From assembly GCA_016098155.1 (NCBI GenBank), contig JAAAJB010000099.1, forward strand, positions 4,353 through 68,352: a DNA stretch of 64,000 bases, read 5' to 3'. This stretch comes from Actinomortierella ambigua (taxonomy: Eukaryota; Mortierellomycota; Mortierellomycetes; Mortierellales; Mortierellaceae). Shown here piece after piece: positions 58,479 through 64,000 of the stretch. Positions within the stretch are counted from its first letter, which is position 1; each line of letters opens with the position of its first letter. The notes under the pieces are model-generated. The model saw nothing but the letters and a program-made list of their open reading frames with translations, was not told where the DNA came from and did not search any database. The position numbers were made by a program, and so were the translations under genes.

Positions 58479-60927
58479 ATGCGAGTGCCACTACGACCAC
58501 CACCTCTCTTGACCCACTTGACATTGCTCAGAGCGCATGCGAGCCACTTGCGTGTGCTCCCGCAACTCAGGCACAGTCTCAGACTCGCCTCGCCATGCCC
58601 AGCGCGTGCCTCGACCCATATTTCCGCCATCTCCGGTATGGAAGAGCGCTGACTCTTAAAAAAGCGACATTGCATCCCATTGTCGACTCAGCCGATGCTG
58701 CACAGAGCCACATCCAACAGATCACTTGTTCACATTCCAGGCGCCCACGCTGACACACACATTCTTTTTTTAACCTGTTTTAAAAACAGCATTGTCCCAG
58801 CAGCCGCAGAGAGGCTATGCCTCAGCCGCCCATGTAGAGACGCCGGCTCGACGTGACGACTCGGCCCAAGGGCTATTTGAGAAGCTGATCCAGGGCGATC
58901 GGTACGCACTGGCGAGAGCCATTACGCTCGGTAGAGTAATAAAATCAACTAGAAAAAAAAACGGAAGGAAGGAATGAATGAGTGTAAGAGAAAAAAAATG
59001 GCTACAGGTACCAGGCACCATCACTCACTTCCGTCCCGGGACCGATTATTTTTTTGCTGCGATCAACTCCTACGATAGTCGAGTCCTCCAATCCAACTCA
59101 CCGTGTCAGAGCACAGGAGCTGTTGTCCCTGGTCTTGAAGCGAGAAGCCAACCTGGCTAAAAAGGCGCACACGGCTCGTACCGCGGATCCTGGATTGGCC
59201 GAAAATAAGCTGCTGCAGGACAACAACACATCCGCGAAACCCAACGCAGAGACACCTACTCTCAGATCGGGTCCTTCACGGTTAGGCAGGACCTTCCGCG
59301 TTGGCCTCTCCGGACCACCTGGTGTGGGGAAGTCAACCTTCATCGAGGCATTTGGGATGTACCTCGTCTCTCAAGGTCATCGTGTTGCTGTTCTGGTAAG
59401 CTGGTCCATCTACCTCTTGTATATCGAACCATGAACGTGACCGATCAAACCGAAAATGTGGGGGAATTGACCCTTGAGTTATTTTTCCCACACTCCAATT
59501 TTTTTTTTAACTCCCGGCACGGCTGCGTTTCTCTCCCAAACACACTGCTAAATGTACTGTTTGACTTGACCAGGCTGTGGACCCTTCATCCGCTCGGACG
59601 GGAGGATCGATTTTGGGCGACAAAACCCGTATGACAGAGCTGTCGCGCTGCATGGATGCCTATGTCCGCCCATCCCCTAGCCGGGGCACTCTTGGTAAGT
59701 ATGCCCCCCCCCCACACCACGAATGATTCCTAAACGAGATTCTTGCCTTGGATTCCCCAGGTCACCCTCCAGGCATCAAAGCTAACGTGAGTGGCCTTTG
59801 AATAACGACTAGGCGGCGTTGCACGAAACACGACTGAGGCTATCACGCTTTGTGAAGGTATCCATTTGGATGTGACACACAACTATGGAGTTTTGACGTT
59901 TGAAAGTGAGACCAATACCTGTTATACATTTTAGCTGATTAGCTGACGCCCCACAAAACCTGTCTTCTTCGTCTCCCCGAATACAGCTGCCGGATATGAC
60001 ATTTGTTTGGTGGAGACTGTCGGTGTCGGTCAGTCAGAGACTATGGTTGCTGAAATCGTGGATATGTACGTCATTCATCCATGGAGCTCAAAACGACGAT
60101 GCGCGTTTTGTTGTTATCCCCTACTAGCTCGAACCAAAAACTCACAAGACCCACCTATGGACTTGCGTTTTTTCAACTTCTAGGTTCGTTCTCTTGGTAC
60201 CCCCCGCTGGCGGTGACGAACTCCAGGGCATGAAGAAGGGGATTATGGAGCTTTCCGACTTGGTAATTGTCAACAAGGCTGACGGTGCGCTCCTGGACTC
60301 GGCCATGCAGGCCCAAATTGAGTACACGAGTGCACTCAAGTTTGTTAAATCTATCTCAGATCTCTGGAAGGCTCGTGTAATCCGTGTCTCATCGCGCGGC
60401 GGACCAGAACAGGGCATCGCTAACGCCTGGGACACCATGAAGGAATACTTTAACATTATGGAGGTAATGATGGAGTAGAGAGGAGAGGGGGAGAGAGGGT
60501 TATATTTTTGAAGGTCTGCCCTGTTGGCTCGTGTTGTTTACCCGATCTGGACTATTCCTTTCTTTTTAGAAATCGGGGGATCTGCAAGCCAAGCGAGGCG
60601 AGCAGAGAAAGATATGGATGTGGCGACAAGTATCTTCCGAGCTCATGGATCTGTAAGTGAATCCTTGATAACCATGTTGTCTAGTTGGTTGTAAACAAGA
60701 ATTGGGGCTGGCTCCCCCCTTCTCCTAGCTTGATTGGTTGACCTCGTCTTCTAAAACGCACTCTACGACAACTTCATTATAGGCTGCACGATGATACTCA
60801 AGTACGCCATTTTGCCAAGAAGCTCGAGTCCAAAGTGCTGAATAACGAAATGATGTCGGGAGTCGCGGCACACAACATTGTACAAAAGTTTTTGAACAGA
60901 GTGCAGCCTGGTGAAGGTTCGCACTAG
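58479..60927 (+). CDS. Mitochondrial MMAA/MeaB-type G3E GTPase of the methylmalonyl-CoA mutase pathway (455 aa)
   Basis: Nine exons: 58479..58635, 58790..58930, 59079..59395, 59574..59694, 59813..59857, 59987..60065, 60184..60463, 60570..60652 and 60783..60927. All phases agree. The protein loads and protects adenosylcobalamin on methylmalonyl-CoA mutase. The first 52 residues are rich in Arg, Leu, Ser and His with no acidic residue (starts [18 protein letters not shown]), a convincing mitochondrial presequence. Motifs follow: [16 protein letters not shown]-loop [13 protein letters not shown] (about 177-188), [68 protein letters not shown] and the base-recognition NKAD. The C-terminal helical arm includes KIWMWRQ. 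Human MMAA has 418 aa. No active-site loss is seen. Presence implies cobalamin-dependent propionate catabolism. Confidence 0.95.
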
Positions 60928-61316
60928 AAGAATGGAAACCCAGCTTTCTCCTAAACTGTCGTGAGCATAGTGATAGTCCCCTGAAATGTCAAAATATTAG
61001 ACAGTTATGAAGTTTTTCCGTGTAGACAAAGCACGTAGTCATTCAAATTGACTTGTTTCTCTCTCATCCCTCGCCCCTGCATAATACCGACGATTTTCCT
61101 AAATGTGAGAACTTTACCGATCGCGCTAAGACCCCTGCGGCTTCGTATGGGCGCTAGCGGGCGGCGATGACCGACCTCAGATCAACACCATTCTTGGACG
61201 TGTAGAGCTTGAAAAGAGGTACGCTTAAAACGGTTCTTACTGGTGTCATTTCCGGACGGCGTAACTGTCAATGGCATTCTGCCGATCTGTAATCTGCCAC
61301 CACCACCGCACCACCA

Positions 61317-61336
61317 ATCAGACTAATTAGTCTGAT
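61317..61336. repeat. Perfect 20-bp palindrome with TAATTA core
   Basis: ATCAGACTAA followed by its exact reverse complement, with no spacer. It lies between two CCACC-type repeats. TAATTA is the core of many homeodomain sites, and a perfect 20-bp dyad is unlikely by chance. It is about 390 nt after the MMAA stop and 1.7 kb before the next start codon. Confidence 0.8.
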
Positions 61337-62737
61337 CTACCACCATAAATATAGGGGTACATGCGATTAATCAGCATCGCCTGGTTTCTGTCGCGAAATA
61401 GGGGCAAGTCAGCAATAGGCCATAGCGAAATCGAGCAGCCTTTTTGAGAGTCTGGACCTTGAATGCTTCGCATGGACATTGATCGATAAATACACCGCTC
61501 CTCACGTCTGGCCAGGTCGCATTTTTGAATAAGAGGCGCGAACACGCCAAGAGACTTTGCAATGGAGCGAGCCAATACAAGTCGAGGGAGCGCGCTATGG
61601 AACCTCTCTAATGTGGTGCTAGGGAATCAGAGGGCCCTTAAGATCGAAACATTTACTCGTTTTTTTTTTTGAAACTTTTTCGTCAGAGTTGGAGTTGCAC
61701 CAACCCTATAATTTACTTTGGCACACATCCACACATCTGATAAGCTGACTTTTTTGATACCAACCTTAATCCTCTCACCTCAATTTCAGCTTTTTCTTAT
61801 TCTCTCCTCTCTCTTCATACTATCCTTCTACCTTTCCCCCCCCCTCCTCCCCTGTCCATGAGAAGGGGTCTTACGGTAGAAAACACATGTGGTAAAAGAT
61901 GCCTAAAGATGGGTAAACTGCTGTCAAATAGAATAAAACTTGGAAGCAATGGCTCTTCATTCTCCGCATACAAATGATTGATAATCACTTTAACCTGTGT
62001 TGTTGGCCATGGTTTCCATTTTCGTACAACATTTCGCTGGTAGTACAACATCTCCCCTACCCACTGGACTGTTTGCTGTTCATGTGTGGAAAACAACAAC
62101 ATGGGCATAAGGACCAATATATTGCCAGACGAGGAATCGAGGAGTGGTCAGAAGATGGAAGGGGGGTGTGTGAAAGTCGGACAAGGGGTTTGTAGAAGCA
62201 AAAAGCAATCGGGCAGGTCTGTCGTATACAAAACTAGGCGATCGCAGCAGAACTCGTCATCATTTGTAGTAGTTTTTTTTTTCTGTACTTGTCCTTTTGT
62301 CCACGCGCACCAGAATTTCTCAATCCTGAAAAAGGAGGGAGTACAAGAAAGTTGTTTGGACGGCAATGCGAAACCACCCCACTATCTCCGACGGAAAAGA
62401 AGGCACACGGAGCTCGGTCAATTAAACAAGTACAAGGGCCCAACAGCGAAAAGACAGCGGGAAAGAACAGGAGGGAGAGCGCAAGAACGAGAATTTACAA
62501 GTGTCGATGACAAATGCCCTTCGTAAACACACACGTCAAATCGAAATCAAGGAAACAAGGCTAAACTTCTATTTTGGAGCTGTGTTGAATTGTTGGCGTG
62601 TGGTTTGTTTGTGCGAGTTTGTGGGGGGAAGGAGGGTGGCGGGGGGGTTTGTAACGCTGTTGCTCGAGTTGGAGGATGTGGCCCAAAAAGAGAAAGTTTT
62701 TCCAGTGTGTGTATATGTTTGTGTGCTCTCGCTCGTT

Positions 62738-62756
62738 CCAATCAAAAGTATAAAAA
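62738..62756 (+). promoter_or_regulatory. CCAAT and TATA boxes of the ABC transporter gene
   Basis: CCAAT at 62738-62742 and TATAAAAA at 62749-62756, about 300 nt before the ATG at 63053, with a pyrimidine-rich leader between. The two boxes lie unusually close to each other, so one of them may be coincidental. Confidence 0.5.
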
Positions 62757-63052
62757 CCTTGGAGATGAGGGAACATATCCATCTAGACTGACGACGATTC
62801 ATTGCTGCATTCATTCATTCATTCCCCTCCTCTCCCTCCCCCTCCCCATTCATCTCCAAGGTGCGAAACAGCGCTGATTCTGCTCATTTCTGTGCTGCAG
62901 AGTAGTGTTGTCATTCCTCTCGTCGCAATCAGCTCCCCTCCCTCCCTCTCCCTTGGAGCAGTAGAGCCGTTGAGAAGCGCACCTCCTTTTTTTTTCCACC
63001 CCCTTTGTTCATTCCCACCCTTCCCCTCTTCCCTGGCGAACAAAAACGAAAG

Positions 63053-64000
63053 ATGAAGCTGTTCAAAACAACCATCCCTCCCGTCCCTGAGCCAGGCTCG
63101 AACCCGGGTGTGTCGCCCGAGTTTACGGCCTCCTTTCCATCCCGCCTGACCTTCCAGTGGATCCAGTCCATAATGACCCTCGGCGCTCGCCGACCACTCG
63201 AAACCGAGGATCTGTGGCTCGTCTCTGACAAACGCAAAGCCTCCAACATCTCGGCCAAGTTCCAAGAGGAGTGGGCCAAAGAGGCCGCCAAACGTCGCAG
63301 CCCGTCGTCCTCCAAATATGATTTCGACCTGGAAGACCCTGTTTCAAAGAAGAATAAGAAGGGCAAAAAGAAGCGGTCGAGCGAGCCAAAGCTCTGGAAG
63401 GCGATCAACCGTACATTCTTATGGACCTTTTGGTTCTCTGGCATTCTCAAAGTGGTTGCAGATGCCCTTATGGTAAGGACCCTACTCTTCCTTGTTGCCT
63501 CTCGTCCCTTTCTCCCATGCTTATTTTTGGTGAGGCTGGATACGATCCTCTCATTTGTTCACGCTTATTTGAAAGAAGGTGTGGACGCGCGGCGATTTCC
63601 CTCGGCCCAGTATTTCTCCCTTCATTGTTTTCAATGGGCAAATGGTTTACCCCGATGAATGTGGGCGTTGTCGACGCGTGGCAATCTCCCAGAAGCCCTC
63701 CCCCCCTCCCCTCCCCGCTCCCGCGCACCTGCTCCACAAACACAAACACAAACTCTCCTATATGCACGCGAGTTAAACAACCAACCAACCATACTCGACA
63801 GATGTCTAATCTATCTATTGTTATCCTCACGGCCTCTCGTCTGTGTCTCTCTTTTTTTTTCTCATCATTTCTCTTTTGAAACCAATTCACGACAACATAG
63901 TCCTTCCAACCACTAGTCACCAAGGCCATCATCACTTTCGTCACAGAGAGCCATGTCGGCCACATCGCCCGTAGCCGTGGTGTGGATGCTTACATCCCGC
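63053..64000 (+). CDS. ABC transporter, MRP/Yor1-type (ABCC), N-terminal part
   Basis: Exons 63053..63472 and 63901..beyond the window. Only about 173 residues are visible. After a polar start there is the ABCC-like entry to the first membrane domain: ASFPSRLTFQWIQSIMTLGARRPLETEDLW, a lysine-rich loop (KKNKKGKKKR), LWKAINRTFLWTFWFSGILKVVADALM and then SFQPLVTKAIITFVTESH. This pattern of LTF.W..P/S....G..RPL...DLW is typical of fungal Yor1-like and MRP half-1 segments, which export organic anions, drugs or conjugates at the plasma or vacuolar membrane. The acceptor used is CAACATAG before 63901. A second AG at 63916 would shift the frame. The nucleotide-binding domains lie outside the window, so the subtype is uncertain. 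Confidence 0.82.

Larger units (their letters stand above)
60928..63052. other. Intergenic region (2.1 kb) before the ABC transporter
   Basis: No gene is supported. It contains the MMAA 3' UTR, a perfect 20-bp palindrome at 61317-61336, a T run near 61660, a pyrimidine-rich stretch (about 61790-61860) and, from 62738, promoter-like elements of the ABC transporter. The segment 61.1-61.6 kb is less repetitive and looks compositionally ordinary. Open frames reach at most about 146 codons and resemble no family that I know. Confidence 0.6.

Noticed and set aside
61171..61184. Resemblance to the 5' end of large-subunit rRNA (GACCTCAGATCA)
   Set aside because: Only 12 bases match. The conserved sequence that should follow in LSU rRNA is missing, so it is coincidence.
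63094..63112. tRNA B-box-like sequence (CTCGAACCCGGG)
   Set aside because: It lies inside the coding start of the ABC transporter (encodes PEPGSNPG). No A box or cloverleaf can be formed around it.

Overview
The window is nuclear DNA of a filamentous fungus. Genes are split by short GT..AG introns (about 50-450 nt), leaders are rich in pyrimidines, and the proteins carry long Ser, Gln, His, Pro and Asn runs. One gene is the Medusa (MedA) developmental regulator, a fungus-specific family. Another is a mitochondrial MMAA/MeaB-type GTPase of the cobalamin-dependent methylmalonyl-CoA pathway, which is absent from the best-known Dikarya but reported from early-diverging fungi. Together with the many introns this suggests a Mucoromycota/Mortierellomycotina-type genome. 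The lineage is an inference from gene content, not from a marker gene.

Layout. 1-5.3 kb: a simple-repeat-rich leader and a three-exon gene for an unnamed 852-residue protein with a C-terminal coiled coil. 5.3-16.06 kb: no gene found, only microsatellites and degenerate sequence. 16.06-20.45 kb: medA, with a predicted ATG-free non-coding first exon, a 949-nt leader intron and a 1285-nt intron after the eighth codon has begun. 21.07-22.32 kb: deoxyhypusine synthase (+). 22.5-24.0 kb: GCIP/cyclin-D1-binding-protein-1-like (+). 24.2-28.9 kb: a large ATRIP/Rad26-like checkpoint protein (+). 29.4-32.9 kb: CDP-diacylglycerol synthase (-). 33.7-37.6 kb: PIF1-family helicase (-). 38.3-41.1 kb: mitochondrial DNAJC11-type J protein (+). 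42.0-43.15 kb: small EF-hand protein (-). 43.4-45.1 kb: FYV10/MAEA (Gid9), a subunit of the CTLH/GID ubiquitin ligase (-). 45.4-48.2 kb: actin-interacting protein 1 (+). 48.8-53.1 kb: USP8/Doa4-type deubiquitinase with a rhodanese domain (+). 53.4-58.2 kb: large citron-homology (CNH) protein (-). 58.5-60.9 kb: MMAA-type GTPase (+). 63.05 kb to the end: the first two exons of an MRP/Yor1-type ABC transporter (+, runs off the window).

The genes are mostly housekeeping and do not form one pathway. Two act in ubiquitin signalling (FYV10, USP), two in genome maintenance (ATRIP-like, PIF1), two in mitochondria (DNAJC11, MMAA) and one in phospholipid synthesis (CDS1). Three gene pairs are divergent across short shared promoters (PIF1/DNAJC11, FYV10/AIP1, CNH/MMAA). 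Exon boundaries were assigned by hand from splice sites, phase and family similarity. No transcript data or searches were available. No mobile element, tRNA, rRNA or CRISPR array could be supported.
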